NCBI RefSeq assembly: GCF_013343005.1
Contig: NZ_CP054491.1
Location: forward strand, 124,001 to 188,000
Source: Candidatus Reidiella endopervernicosa
GTDB taxonomy: Bacteria; Pseudomonadota; Gammaproteobacteria; GCF-013343005
Length of the DNA stretch: 64,000 nucleotides
Direction of reading: 5' to 3'
A program made the position numbers and the translations under genes. The notes beneath the pieces are model-generated. The model had not been told where the DNA came from. It made no database searches and was given only the letters and a program-made list of their open reading frames with translations. Shown here piece by piece: positions 29,078 to 40,443 of this stretch. The stretch's first letter is position 1. Each line of letters starts with the position of its first letter.

Positions 29078-29095
29078 ATTACAACTCAATGACAA
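29078..29095 (-). promoter_or_regulatory. Pho-box-like pair before phoB
   Basis: On the minus strand TTGTCAT (29089-29095) and TTGTAAT (29078-29084) are spaced 11 bp apart and match the PhoB half-site at 6 and 5 of 7 bases. The pair ends 34 bp before the GTG of phoB, with TATTAA-like -10 sequence between. Confidence 0.6.
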
Positions 29096-29120
29096 CGAGT
29101 GGTGGAACTGACATGGGAGA

Positions 29121-29615
29121 TCAACCAGAGAACTCGAAGTCGACCGGCCAGAGACGCTGCCCCTGATCGCCAAAGGCGGTCCAGAGATCGGCATATCGCT
29201 GCTTACTAACCGGATGACGCAGATCGGGGGCGATCTCGGAGAGCGGTAGCAGGACAAATGCGTAGTCGTTGATCTCGCCGCGTGGAAGCTGCATGCCCGG
29301 CTCATTAACAACCAGATCGTCATAGAGCAGCAGATCGAGATCGAGGGTACGCGGCGCGAAACGTTTTGAGCCACGCAGTCGACCCTGCTCCTGCTCAATA
29401 CGATCGAGGGTCTCAGCCACCGCCTCTACCGTCATATCGGTATCAAAGCCGACCACCGAGTTGTAGAAGAGGTCTCCCTCGAAGCCGACCGCCTCACTCT
29501 CGTAGACCCTGGAGAGGGTCAGCTCACCAAAGCAGCGCGCCATCTCGCTGACGGCGGCACGAATACGCTGCTCTCGTTCAATGTTGCTACCGAGACTGAC
29601 AAAGACGCGCGCCAT
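29121..29615 (-). CDS. folK: 2-amino-4-hydroxy-6-hydroxymethyldihydropteridine pyrophosphokinase
   Basis: From the ATG at 29615 this gives 164 residues starting MARVFVSLGSNIEREQ, the standard HPPK N-terminus. The family signature FAPRTLDLDLLLYDD and the ATP/pterin site LPRGEINDYAFVLLPLSEIAP are present. It transfers pyrophosphate to 6-hydroxymethyldihydropterin in folate synthesis. An upstream frame extension to 29675 lies inside folB and is not needed. It begins 1 bp after folB ends, so the two are coupled. Confidence 0.95.
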   Translation of the reverse strand: MARVFVSLGSNIEREQRIRAAVSEMARCFGELTLSRVYESEAVGFEGDLFYNSVVGFDTDMTVEAVAETLDRIEQEQGRLRGSKRFAPRTLDLDLLLYDDLVVNEPGMQLPRGEINDYAFVLLPLSEIAPDLRHPVSKQRYADLWTAFGDQGQRLWPVDFEFSG

Positions 29616-29616
29616 T

Positions 29617-29973
29617 TCAGTCGCGACTACCACGTTCAATGATGATGCCGACACCCGCAGCGCCACGCACCGCACCCACCTTATTCAGTGTGACCCGCAC
29701 CCACGGCACACCAAACTCTTCTCGAACGATCTCCGATACACGCTCGGCAAGCGTCTCAACCAGATTGAATTCGCTCTCGCCGACAAACTGGATCAGGTGT
29801 TTGGCGACACTTTTATAGTCGAGCGTATCTTTGATGTCATCGCTCGCCGCAGCGCGGCGTATATCGGCGCCCATCTCAATATCGAAGCTGACGGTCTGCT
29901 TGATGCGCCGCTCCCAATCGTAGATGCCGATGACGGTGTCGATGCGCAGGTCGCGCAGGAAGATGGTATCCAT
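29617..29973 (-). CDS. folB: Dihydroneopterin aldolase
   Basis: From the ATG at 29973 the protein has 118 residues beginning MDTIFLRDLRIDTVIGIYDWER, the typical FolB start. It continues with the conserved YKSVAKHLIQFVGESEFNLVETLAERV and ends VRGAAGVGIIIERG. It cleaves dihydroneopterin in folate synthesis and directly precedes folK. An open extension to 30069 overlaps the divergent plsY 5' region and is unlikely to be translated. Confidence 0.94.
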   Translation of the reverse strand: MDTIFLRDLRIDTVIGIYDWERRIKQTVSFDIEMGADIRRAAASDDIKDTLDYKSVAKHLIQFVGESEFNLVETLAERVSEIVREEFGVPWVRVTLNKVGAVRGAAGVGIIIERGSRD

Positions 29974-30077
29974 ATAAATTGTTGTCTGACCCTCAAAACC
30001 AGCTGTGATGGTAAAGCAGCCTCTACTAAATAACCAACCGCTTGACCCACATCGACGCAGCGTTTCCAATAGCCGCC

Positions 30078-30677
30078 ATGAATATTGAACTCCACCAGCT
30101 CTTCATCCCGCTCGCCTACCTGCTCGGCTCACTCTCCAGCGCCATTATCGTCTGCAAGGTGATGGGGCTACCCGATCCACGTACCGAGGGTTCCAACAAC
30201 CCTGGCGCCACCAATGTGCTGCGTATCGGTGGCAAAAAGGCGGCGGCAATCACCTTGGTAGGAGACATGTTGAAGGGTTTGATTCCGGTGCTGGCAGCCA
30301 ATCTATATGGTGTCGAAGCACTGGTTCTGGCGCTCACCGCGCTGGCGGCCTTTCTTGGCCACCTCTACCCAATCTTCTTTGGGTTCAAGGGTGGAAAGGG
30401 TGTAGCCACCGCACTGGGTGTGCTGATCGGCATTCACTGGATGGTCGGTGGGCTGACCATTCTCACCTGGCTGGTGATGGCGAAGTTGTTTCGCATCTCC
30501 TCACTCTCGGCACTGATCGCCACCCTGCTGGCACCCGGCTACATCTACTGGCTGCTCGGCTCACTCGAGCTGACCATCGCCAGTGGCGTGATGACGGCGA
30601 TCCTATTTTGGCGTCATCGCAGCAACATTCAGAACCTGCTCAACGGCACCGAATCGAAGATCGGCAAGAAGGACTAA
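30078..30677 (+). CDS. plsY: Glycerol-3-phosphate acyltransferase PlsY
   Basis: From the ATG at 30078 the product is 199 residues with five membrane segments. It has the three PlsY motifs: [34 protein letters not shown] and [14 protein letters not shown]. It transfers acyl groups from acyl phosphate to glycerol-3-phosphate, starting phospholipid synthesis. A 12-codon extension to 30042 has no family support. Its 3' end overlaps tsaD tail to tail by 3 bp. Confidence 0.95.
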   Translation: MNIELHQLFIPLAYLLGSLSSAIIVCKVMGLPDPRTEGSNNPGATNVLRIGGKKAAAITLVGDMLKGLIPVLAANLYGVEALVLALTALAAFLGHLYPIFFGFKGGKGVATALGVLIGIHWMVGGLTILTWLVMAKLFRISSLSALIATLLAPGYIYWLLGSLELTIASGVMTAILFWRHRSNIQNLLNGTESKIGKKD

Positions 30678-31687
30678 ACCGCGCTCAGCTCATCCATCGG
30701 CCAGCGTGGCGTTGCGCCGATTGCGGCGGGCTCGTGCTCACCAGCCATCAGTCGCTGACACCCCGCGTAGGCGATCATCGCACCGTTATCGGTACAGAAC
30801 TCGGTGCGCGGATAGAAGATCTGCGCACCCTCCTCCTCAGCCAGCTCGGCCAGACGGGCACGTAGTGCCTTGTTGGCACTCACACCACCGGCCATCACCA
30901 GGCGTGGAATACCAGTTTGGCGCAGGGCGCGACGGCATTTGATAGCGAAGGTATCGACCACTGCATCCTGAAAGGAACGTGATATATCGGCCTGGGTCTG
31001 CGTATCGATGCCATTTTTCTGTGCGGTATTGAGGGCGAAGGTCTTGAGGCCACTAAAACTGAAGTCTAGCCCTGGGCGATCGGTCATCGGACGCGGGAAC
31101 CTGAAGCGTGTCGGGTCACCCCGCTCGGCACACTGTGCCAGCACAGGACCACCGGGGTAGCCGAGCCCAAGCAGCTTGGCGGTTTTATCAAACGCCTCAC
31201 CGGCGGCATCGTCGAGTGTTTCACCGAGCAGTTTGTAGCGCCCCACCCCATCCACCTCAAACAGCTGTGAGTGGCCGCCTGAGACCAGTAGCGCCAGAAA
31301 CGGGAAGGCGGGCTGTTCGGCCTCAAGCATCGGCGCCAGCAGGTGCCCCTCCATATGGTGCACTCCCACCGCCGGCACACCGAGACTCCAGGCGATGCTG
31401 CGCCCCACCGAGGCGCCGACCAGCAGCGCACCGACTAGCCCGGGACCCGCTGTGTAGGCGACACCCTCAATATCGGCGCGGGTGAGTTCACACTGACTGA
31501 GCAACGATTCGAGTAGCGGCAGCAGCTTGCGCACATGGTCGCGTGAAGCGAGTTCTGGTACCACACCGCCGTACTCGGCGTGCATCTCCACCTGACTGTA
31601 GAGCTGATGACCGAGCAGTCCTCGCGCAGAGCAGTAGAGCGCCACACCCGTCTCATCACAGGAGGTTTCGATACCAAGCACTATCAT
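30674..31687 (-). CDS. tsaD: tRNA N6-adenosine threonylcarbamoyltransferase TsaD
   Basis: The protein starts [18 protein letters not shown], the invariant TsaD beginning. I use the ATG at 31687 rather than the in-frame GTG at 31693. The metal-binding HHMEGHL motif, the [15 protein letters not shown]-binding segment and FSFSGLKTF are present; [13 protein letters not shown] lies near the C-terminus. Length (337) is normal. TsaD with TsaB and TsaE makes t6A37 on ANN-decoding tRNAs, including the tRNA-Ile2 in this window. Confidence 0.97.
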   Translation of the reverse strand: MIVLGIETSCDETGVALYCSARGLLGHQLYSQVEMHAEYGGVVPELASRDHVRKLLPLLESLLSQCELTRADIEGVAYTAGPGLVGALLVGASVGRSIAWSLGVPAVGVHHMEGHLLAPMLEAEQPAFPFLALLVSGGHSQLFEVDGVGRYKLLGETLDDAAGEAFDKTAKLLGLGYPGGPVLAQCAERGDPTRFRFPRPMTDRPGLDFSFSGLKTFALNTAQKNGIDTQTQADISRSFQDAVVDTFAIKCRRALRQTGIPRLVMAGGVSANKALRARLAELAEEEGAQIFYPRTEFCTDNGAMIAYAGCQRLMAGEHEPAAIGATPRWPMDELSAV

Positions 31688-31732
31688 TTGCACGCCTTTG
31701 GACTACGGTTAGTTGATCGGAGAAGGGTGATT

Positions 31733-31761
31733 TTGCCATAAGCGGGGAAGATGTGTAGAAT
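31733..31761 (+). promoter_or_regulatory. Sigma70-type promoter for rpsU operon
   Basis: TTGCCA (31733-31738) and TAGAAT (31756-31761) are separated by 17 bp, a near-consensus sigma70 promoter. It lies 77 bp before rpsU and is the obvious start of the rpsU-yqeY-dnaG unit. Confidence 0.75.
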
Positions 31762-31837
31762 TCGCTCTCTTTCGCCGTGCCGGGTGGCGCGGATGATTTA
31801 TATTCAACCGATATATTTAAGGATTAGGTGTTAACCG

Positions 31838-32056
31838 ATGCCAAACGTTCGTGTAAGAGAAAACGAGCCCTTTGAAGTTGCCATGCGTCGCTTCAAGCGC
31901 AGCTGTGAAAAAGCTGGAATCCTCTCTGAGGTCCGCAGCCGCGAGTACTATGAGAAGCCCACCCAGGAGCGTAAGCGCAAGAAGGCTGCTGCTGTTAAGC
32001 GCCACATGAAGCGCTCTTTCAAAGAGAACGCACTGCGCCGTCCTCGCCTCTACTGA
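31838..32056 (+). CDS. rpsU: 30S ribosomal protein S21
   Basis: This 72-residue basic protein begins [20 protein letters not shown] and contains the conserved [21 protein letters not shown]. It is close to E. coli S21. S21 binds the small subunit and helps initiation. It heads the macromolecular-synthesis cluster with yqeY, dnaG and rpoD. Such placement couples translation, replication priming and transcription genes. Confidence 0.98.
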   Translation: MPNVRVRENEPFEVAMRRFKRSCEKAGILSEVRSREYYEKPTQERKRKKAAAVKRHMKRSFKENALRRPRLY

Positions 32057-32083
32057 TCCCTCCGACTCCCCGTACCGCAAGTT

Positions 32084-32542
32084 ATGTCCCTCAAGCTACA
32101 GATTACTGAGGAGATGAAAACCGCCATGCGGGCGGGGGATAAGTCGCGTCTGGCGACAATCCGCCTGATTCTGGCCGCCATCAAACAGATTGAGGTCGAT
32201 TCTCGTATCTCACTCGATGACGATGACGATGACAACCAGACCCTGGCGGTACTCGACAAGATGGTCAAGCAGCGACGCGAGTCGATTGCCCAGTACCAGA
32301 AGGCCAAGCGTCAGGAGCTGGTCGATATCGAAGCGGCCGAAATCGAGATCATCCAAACCTTCCTACCCCAACCCCTCACTGATGGTGAAATCAACGACAT
32401 GATCAATGCTGCGGTCGAGCAGACCGGTGCTGCATCTATCAGAGACATGGGCAAGGTCATGGGCATTCTCAAACCGCAGATGCAGGGTCGTGCCGACATG
32501 GGCGCAGTCAGCGGCATGATCAAGGCGCGTCTAAACGCCTGA
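32084..32542 (+). CDS. GatB/YqeY domain-containing protein
   Basis: This 152-residue protein has the YqeY family pattern: KTAMRAGDKSRLATIRLILAAIKQ, MVKQRRESIAQYQKAKRQEL, IIQTFLPQPLTDGEI and DMGKVMGILKPQMQGRADMG. The domain resembles the tRNA-binding tail of GatB, but stand-alone YqeY lacks amidotransferase activity and its exact role is unclear. Its place between rpsU and dnaG is widely conserved in proteobacteria. Start is 27 bp after rpsU. Confidence 0.93.
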   Translation: MSLKLQITEEMKTAMRAGDKSRLATIRLILAAIKQIEVDSRISLDDDDDDNQTLAVLDKMVKQRRESIAQYQKAKRQELVDIEAAEIEIIQTFLPQPLTDGEINDMINAAVEQTGAASIRDMGKVMGILKPQMQGRADMGAVSGMIKARLNA

Positions 32543-32638
32543 TTCCGGGGTACCGCCCCAATGCTTTACCAAATCCACCTAACACACACGCTGTGGTAAT
32601 CTGCCAGCGACCGCAAACTTGCGCATCTCTTTGAGACC

Positions 32639-34417
32639 ATGGCAGGCCTGATCCCACAACACTTCATTGATGAACTGGTTAATCGTGTCGATATAGTCGA
32701 TGTGATCGACACACGTGTGCCGCTGAAGAAGGCGGGCCGCGATTTCACTGCCTGCTGTCCCTTCCACAACGAGAAGACACCCTCCTTTACCGTCAGCCCA
32801 GAAAAGCAGTTCTACCACTGTTTCGGCTGTGGCGCACACGGCACCGCCATCGGCTTTTTGATGGACTATGAACATATGGAGTTCGTCGATGCGATCGAGA
32901 CTCTAGCATCGCAGATCGGACTCGAGGTGCCGCGCGAGGCAGGCGATAACCAGCCGACCCGCAGCCATCAACCACTCTACGATCTGATGTTGCAGTGCAG
33001 TGAACATTTTCAGCACCAACTACGCGAACATCAACAGTCAGAGCGCGCCGTTAGCTATCTCAAACAGCGCGGCCTAAGTGGCGAGGTGGCACGTGATTTT
33101 GGCATCGGTTATGCCGCACCCGGCTGGGACAACCTGATCAACGCTCTTGGTAGCAGTGCTGAACAGAAAAATTTGCTGCTTGAGGGTGGCATGCTAATCA
33201 AACGCGACGACGGCAGCGGTCTCTACGACCGTTTCCGCGACCGCATCATGTTCCCGATTCGCGATAGACGCGGACGCACCATCGCCTTTGGTGGACGCAT
33301 CCTTGGCGATGAGAAGCCGAAGTACCTCAACTCGCCCGAGACGCCCGTCTTCCACAAGGGTCAGGAGCTCTACGGCCTCTACGAGGCGCGTCAGGCAGTG
33401 AGAAATCTCGAACGGCTGCTGGTGGTTGAGGGATACATGGACGTAGTGGCACTGGCACAGTTTGATATTCGCTACGCCGTTGCCACCCTCGGCACCTCCA
33501 CCACCAAAGAGCATCTGGAACGGATGTACCGCGTGGTACCGGAGGTGGTCTTCTGCTTCGATGGGGATCGCGCCGGACGCGAAGCGGCCTGGCGTGCACT
33601 GGAGAACGCCCTGCCGGTGATGCAGGAGGGGCGCGAGGCACGCTTCCTCTTCCTTCCCGACGGTGAGGATCCCGACACCCTGATTCGCCAGGAAGGAAAA
33701 GAGGCGTTTGAGGTACGCATCAGCAACGCCTTGAACCTCTCCGACTACCTCTACGACAAGCTACTGCAGGAGGTCGACATGAAACGGGTAGAGGGGCGCG
33801 CCCGACTTGTCGAGATCGCCAAGCCGCTGCTCGCCAAGCTGCCTAAAGGGGTGTTCCACCACCTGATGCAGGAACGACTGGCACGACTCAGCGGTATAGA
33901 CAGCGCACAGCTGGCGTCTATGATTGGTGGGGAGAGTGGAAGTGGCCCTCAGCGCCGCACCGAAACAAAAATCAGACCCAAAGCAGACCGTGGTGGCAAT
34001 CAATCGCCTTCAATGGTGCGCCACGCCATTACTTTGTTGCTGCTGCGCCCGGAACTTGCCAACCAGGTTGGTGATCAAACCGGACTGGAGCAGATCGATA
34101 TGGCGGGCATTCCGCTGTTACAGGAGCTGATCGGCGTGGTACAGAGTGGCGGCGTTTCCAGCACCGCTGCAATCCTTGAGCGATGGCGCGATCGTCCTGA
34201 GGGGAGACACCTCAATAAGCTGGCCAGCACACCACTCGACCTGCCGGAAGCGGGTGCTGAGCAGGAGTTTCTCGACACCCTACAGGGGCTGAAACGCCAA
34301 TATGCCGACCAACGTCGAGAGGCACTACTCTACAAACAGCGTGATCAGGAGTTAAGTGGTGATGAAAAAAATGAGCTTCAACAACTATTTAGAGAGAAGG
34401 CTGCTCGCCATAAGTAG
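32639..34417 (+). CDS. dnaG: DNA primase
   Basis: This 592-residue protein has an N-terminal CHC2 zinc ribbon (Cys40, His43, Cys61, Cys64), an RNA polymerase core with RDRRGRTIAFGGRILGDEKPKYLNSPET, and a Toprim segment VVEGYMDVVALAQFDI and VVFCFDGDRAGREAAWRA. A helicase-binding C-terminal domain completes it. It synthesises RNA primers at the replication fork with DnaB. It lies between yqeY and rpoD. Confidence 0.97.
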   Translation: MAGLIPQHFIDELVNRVDIVDVIDTRVPLKKAGRDFTACCPFHNEKTPSFTVSPEKQFYHCFGCGAHGTAIGFLMDYEHMEFVDAIETLASQIGLEVPREAGDNQPTRSHQPLYDLMLQCSEHFQHQLREHQQSERAVSYLKQRGLSGEVARDFGIGYAAPGWDNLINALGSSAEQKNLLLEGGMLIKRDDGSGLYDRFRDRIMFPIRDRRGRTIAFGGRILGDEKPKYLNSPETPVFHKGQELYGLYEARQAVRNLERLLVVEGYMDVVALAQFDIRYAVATLGTSTTKEHLERMYRVVPEVVFCFDGDRAGREAAWRALENALPVMQEGREARFLFLPDGEDPDTLIRQEGKEAFEVRISNALNLSDYLYDKLLQEVDMKRVEGRARLVEIAKPLLAKLPKGVFHHLMQERLARLSGIDSAQLASMIGGESGSGPQRRTETKIRPKADRGGNQSPSMVRHAITLLLLRPELANQVGDQTGLEQIDMAGIPLLQELIGVVQSGGVSSTAAILERWRDRPEGRHLNKLASTPLDLPEAGAEQEFLDTLQGLKRQYADQRREALLYKQRDQELSGDEKNELQQLFREKAARHK

Positions 34418-34461
34418 CACTAAAGTAGTACTTTAAAAGTGGCAAAATAAGCCCCATATGC

Positions 34462-34467
34462 TATAGT
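34462..34467 (+). promoter_or_regulatory. Extended -10 element before rpoD
   Basis: TGCTATAGT contains an extended -10 (TGnTATAGT) with TATAGT at 34462-34467, 44 bp before rpoD. The matching -35 (TGGCAA, 16 bp upstream) is weak. It would allow rpoD expression independent of dnaG. Confidence 0.45.
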
Positions 34468-34511
34468 GCGCGGTTCTGTTTAACGTTAATTAATTTCGAG
34501 TCATTCGCCAA

Positions 34512-36353
<1,842 letters not shown>

Positions 36354-36374
36354 ACAAACACCTGGCACCTAAGA

Positions 36375-36399
36375 AAGCTCGCTTCGGCGGGCTTTTTTT
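36375..36399 (+). terminator. Rho-independent terminator after rpoD
   Basis: The stem AAGCTCGC / GCGGGCTT with a TTCG tetraloop is followed by a run of seven T. It ends the rpsU-rpoD cluster. Confidence 0.92.
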
Positions 36400-36479
36400 A
36401 TGCGCATAAGAGACAAGCCAGGCCACACAAATACAGCAAGATCGTGCCACCCTCGACTGGAAATAGGTAACAACAACCC

Positions 36480-37592
36480 GTGACCACACTGCCCTCTTTT
36501 GCAAAACGCCTTCTACAGAGATTCAACAAACAGAATCGGCGTCGTCGACGGAAACAGCGTAAACACGTACAAGAGGGCGCCGAGAGATATGGACTCGACC
36601 CCGCAGCCTGCGACGAACAGTATGCAGCCGAGATCAACCACTATTGGCACAAGCACTACGGCCGTTCTGTCCACCCCCTCTGGCACACACTCTACGACAA
36701 GAGACTCAAACACAGAGACGTTCGCTTTGTACCTAGCTACAACTGGTGGGAGGAGATCATGCCCTTCTTTAATGATCTCACCCTACGCCCCACCTATCTT
36801 GATAAAAATCTCAGCGACTCGTTTCTCAGCATCACACAGTCGCCCGCCACCCTGATAAAACGTATGCATGGTCACTACTACGATGCAGACAACCAACCAC
36901 TCACCTCATCAGCCGCCCATCAAAGGCTCATCGATGCCTCACAACCACAGATCATCAAGGGCAGCCGTACCGACAACGGTGACAACATTCATCTATTAGA
37001 GAGTCACAACGGTTGCCTGGAGATCGACGGGGAAACCACCCCTTTCACAGATCTCGAAAACCATTTTGGTAATAACTACATCGTCCAGGAAAAGATCACT
37101 CAACACCCTCTAATCGCCAAACCCCACCCAAGCTCAGTCAACACCATCAGGATCGTCAGCTTCCGTTGGCAAGATGAAATCCACATTCTCCTCTCGATAC
37201 TCAGATTTGGCATCGACGGAAACATCTTTGACAATGCCAGCAATGGCGGCATCTTTTGCGGTATAGACCGAAATGGAGAGACTCACAAGACAGCCTTTGA
37301 TAAGAAAGGGACGGCCTACTGCGTACACCCAACCAGCGGCTACGAATTTTCCAACCAGATCACTATTCCCAACTATCCACAGCTATGCGAACTTGCCGTC
37401 GAACTACACAGTCAAATCTTCCACTTCGACATCGTCTCTTGGGACTTCTCGATCAGCCCGCAGAGTGAGCCGATATTTCTTGAAGTCAATTTTCGCGGCA
37501 GTGCCGACACTTACCAGCTCGCAAGCGGGAAACCTCTTTTTGGCAACCTAACCGACGAGGTCCTCAAAACAGTCCGAGAAAGCCGCAAGTAA
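36480..37592 (+). CDS. Sugar-transfer-associated ATP-grasp family protein
   Basis: This 370-residue protein starts with GTG at 36480. The N-terminus is very basic (RRRRRKQRK), then a helical region precedes an ATP-grasp core. In it PQIIKGSRTDNGDN, IVQEKITQHPLIAKPHPSSVNTIRIVS and DIVSWDFSISPQSEPIFLEVNFRG match the sugar-transfer-associated ATP-grasp family, whose members are found in glycan clusters and probably ligate amino acids or other acids to sugars. It stands alone after the rpoD terminator and marks the start of accessory DNA. It is only distantly like the TupA-type ATP-grasp gene at 8.5 kb. Confidence 0.8.
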   Translation: MTTLPSFAKRLLQRFNKQNRRRRRKQRKHVQEGAERYGLDPAACDEQYAAEINHYWHKHYGRSVHPLWHTLYDKRLKHRDVRFVPSYNWWEEIMPFFNDLTLRPTYLDKNLSDSFLSITQSPATLIKRMHGHYYDADNQPLTSSAAHQRLIDASQPQIIKGSRTDNGDNIHLLESHNGCLEIDGETTPFTDLENHFGNNYIVQEKITQHPLIAKPHPSSVNTIRIVSFRWQDEIHILLSILRFGIDGNIFDNASNGGIFCGIDRNGETHKTAFDKKGTAYCVHPTSGYEFSNQITIPNYPQLCELAVELHSQIFHFDIVSWDFSISPQSEPIFLEVNFRGSADTYQLASGKPLFGNLTDEVLKTVRESRK

Positions 37593-37789
37593 CAGCCTTC
37601 ATCCGCACAATGCGAAACTCACTCATCAAGATTCAAGCACTCACACATGATTGCTCCTAATGAGTTGTCAGGTATAATTCTGCCGGCGGTAAACTTCTGG
37701 AAAGCCCAGAAAAGCATGCATCTGTCCTTCTCACTCCAACAGAGCATCGATAGCAAAGTTAACCGTCCCAAAGAGAGCGATCTCAAATT
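37593..37789. other. Intergenic region before tRNA-Ile2
   Basis: I see no gene here. It must hold the tRNA promoter. A TATAAT-like hexamer (GGTATAATTC) occurs around 37672-37679, about 110 bp before the tRNA, with an upstream AT-rich stretch. Confidence 0.3.
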
Positions 37790-37863
<74 letters not shown>

Positions 37864-37873
37864 CAAATAATTC

Positions 37874-37909
37874 AATGCCTTACACTGGAGATGGTGTGAG
37901 GCATTTTTT
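37874..37909 (+). terminator. Terminator of tRNA-Ile2
   Basis: AATGCCTTACAC (37874-37885) pairs with GTGTGAGGCATT (37894-37905) and is followed by T-rich sequence. Recognisable relatives of this hairpin follow each displaced tRNA 3' end downstream (about 41770, 43715, 44025). Confidence 0.9.
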
Positions 37910-38389
37910 ATCCACATGTAGACACAACACACTGGCAAACACACGGCTACGAACAGCTTTCAAGTAACTTAAAGTCTCCTTAGTATTGTGATATCACACA
38001 CAATTAGCCTTAATAAGGCGTCACACTCCAGCACATGCACCATTGTTAATGTTAGTGATTAGGTCTAGAAATGACATAGACCCTTTCATACTATTCAAAG
38101 CATACTGGTTAGACATTACCAGAACCTCATCTGTGATAAGCCTACATTTATTAATACAGCTATCAGCTACCTTTTTCGTCTGGACTTCCCACAATCCCGC
38201 TAACAACACTTTTATCGTCTTTAACAATTACCCCATTTTGAGCCCCGCCCTACCAAACAAGCACATAACAGGATTTTTAAAGAGACAGCCGTGAAAGAGA
38301 TGAGGTAAAAATACAAGAAAGTTGGGTAACAGGGAGGTCATCATTCTAATTCACAGAAAACAATACTTGATAGTAGTCCATGATAATTA
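37910..38389. other. Non-coding stretch after tRNA-Ile2
   Basis: AT-rich sequence with no convincing gene. If an integrase once lay beside the tRNA, no trace of it is recognisable. Confidence 0.4.
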
Positions 38390-40441
38390 CTAGAAATACC
38401 TAGCTACCGACAACTCAAATTTTGTTTCTGCTTTAGAATGAGCATAATCGACGTGTTTTAGTTTGAAAAAATACTAGTACTTTTATTCGCATAGTAACCT
38501 TGGGTTAACGCCCAGCCTGTTCTAGCATCAAAGTTAAAGGCCTAGTATACTTAATTCTTAATATCGTTTTCATATCCCAGATCTCCTTAACTATCACCCC
38601 CCCTTCTGGTTGCAAAATGGTTCAAAGTTAGCAAGATTCGCCCAAACACCTGCGTTCAATAATGCATAGGCATTGACATCCGAATGCAAGTCATAACCAA
38701 CACCCACCCCTCCTGTAATATCGACAAAATGGTCTTCTTCGCTTGAAGAAAGCCCTATTTCTTTTATCCCTAATTGCCATTGCCAAGACAAGTCTTTAGT
38801 GTACCTATCATAAGGAGTAAGTATTTTAGCTGCATAAATTGTCCAGTAATTAAGACTTACCGATTGGCTTTTATATCGAAGTCCAATTTGATATCTGATA
38901 AACGAAGTTCATTTTCGGTAAAATACTGTCGATTATCATCTTTTAGCATGTGTGCAGCAAGCATAACTCGAAATGATATCTTGCCCACTGATGGTGAGAG
39001 CACCATTTCCCATTGACTGTCATTAGAGTATTTTCAGGTGACTTGTAGTCACCCAGAGTGATTTTGTTTCAGGGGCCCTTTCATCAAGATATTGCCTGTA
39101 TTTCTTCCACTGTTTCTTACTAATTAATGCCTTCTCATACAAATAATCGGTATATGTTGATGCAAAAACCAGTCGAACTCATCCTCAATATCACCAACCA
39201 ATTCTAAAACACCTTGATTATCGCTTTTATACTTTCAGAAATATCCCCGTGATTCCTAGACTTCTTCCTTAACAACTTAAGAGCCCATTTTGGAGATGGA
39301 ATAAGACGCTTGCTTGTTACGACATCTTGTTCAACGACATGCTTAATGACATCAGCCGGAGTAACCCAAAGGTCTTTATGATTCAGCAGTTCCGGGGATT
39401 TTATTGCCATCAAAAATGGGTCAAGGCTGCACAATTATAATCAGTAATATAACCGGGGAGTCGCTATTTTTGCGAAAGTTTGTTTTGGACATCCAAGCCC
39501 AAGCAAACAGCAAAAACTTCACGCGACCGTTTATGCCTGCGGCGCCCGACCGTCCTGCGTACGTTGCGTAATCACCTCTTCGCGGCTCTACACAACTCCC
39601 TCAGTGACTCTACGCCGACATAAGCCGCTGCTGCATCTTCTCCGTCGTTCGCTCGCGCTCTCAACTACGAATATACAGACGGCGTCGACTATCGGGGACT
39701 AACCGCCCTCACTTCGCTCTCCATGGCGGTCAGCGTAGGTTGATGGAATCCCTTTAATTCCCAAAGATGCAAATTGATAAGCGTGCGCTCGTAATCATTT
39801 AAATCTAAGCTGTACTCCCAAACATTTCTGCCCTCTTTTTGATGATACTTAGCAAGCTGTTCTTTGTATGGCAGCAAGGCAAACATACCATCCATTCCTT
39901 GATACAGACTTCTATGAGCAAGACTTACGGGATTGTAAGTATCAATCACAGTAAAATAGCTAATAGCATGCTCCAGATTTCTATCGTCTTTGCTTTTCCC
40001 TGCGATTTTCAAAAGCGTGGCCCATCATACTTGATGGCGAAGATAGGTTTTCTGAAGCAAAAACTAAGATTATTTCATCTGCTGGTGCTTTAATTAAAAC
40101 TCACCTAATCCATCACAGGCTTGTAATCGATTTAAAGATATCTTCTTGCCCAACATGTTACTTAACCAGTAGGCTCTTGCAGGAAAGTGGCATACATACT
40201 GAGGGGCATTTTGTAGAGCTACGATGTTTGCGATCAATTCATCTTTCGGCGTCGCTTTATCACCCAGAAGGAATTTAGAAGAATCAACATAAAACTCCCT
40301 TTTTGTAGTGTATCAATGCATGCCATTGTTGATCTTTACTAAGCCTATCAATTAGCGAATCTGAATTAGCAAAAGACTGCACTGAAAAAGGGCAAAGAAA
40401 AGCCAGGCAATTGCCTGGCTTGGAAAACCACTTAATACCAT
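38390..40441 (-). pseudogene. Lnb/DUF4105-family periplasmic protein, frameshifted and split by repeat copy 2
   Basis: Pieced together on the minus strand from an ATG at 40441. A signal-peptide-like MVLSGFPSQAIAWLFFALF leads into SDSLIDRLSKDQQWHALIHY, then PQYVCHFPARAYWLSNMLG, LVFASENLSSPSSMMGHAF and AISYFTVIDTYNPVSLAHRS. MDGMFALLPYKEQLAKYHQK and YERTLINLHLWELKGFHQP follow. Repeat copy 2 interrupts here, and the protein resumes with ITDYNCAAL, WVTPADVIKHVVEQD, ITGGVGVGYDLHSDVNAYAL and FELSVARYF (stop at 38390). This is the DUF4105/Lnb N-terminal family plus its C-terminal barrel-like domain. At least three frameshifts accompany the insertion, so the gene is dead. It begins 2 bp after the upstream lipoprotein gene, as a coupled operon. 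Confidence 0.8.
39456..39735 (+). repeat. Dispersed ~280-bp repeat, copy 2 (inside the DUF4105 pseudogene)
   Basis: Begins GGGAGTCGCTATTTTTGCG and ends CCATGGCGGTCAGCG, with both end hairpins. It splits the minus-strand DUF4105 gene between HLWELKGFHQP and the ITDYNCAAL segment, so the empty site can be inferred as an intact gene. No direct target duplication is visible at the junctions (left ATATAACC, right TAGGTTGATGG). Confidence 0.92.
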
Positions 40442-40443
40442 GT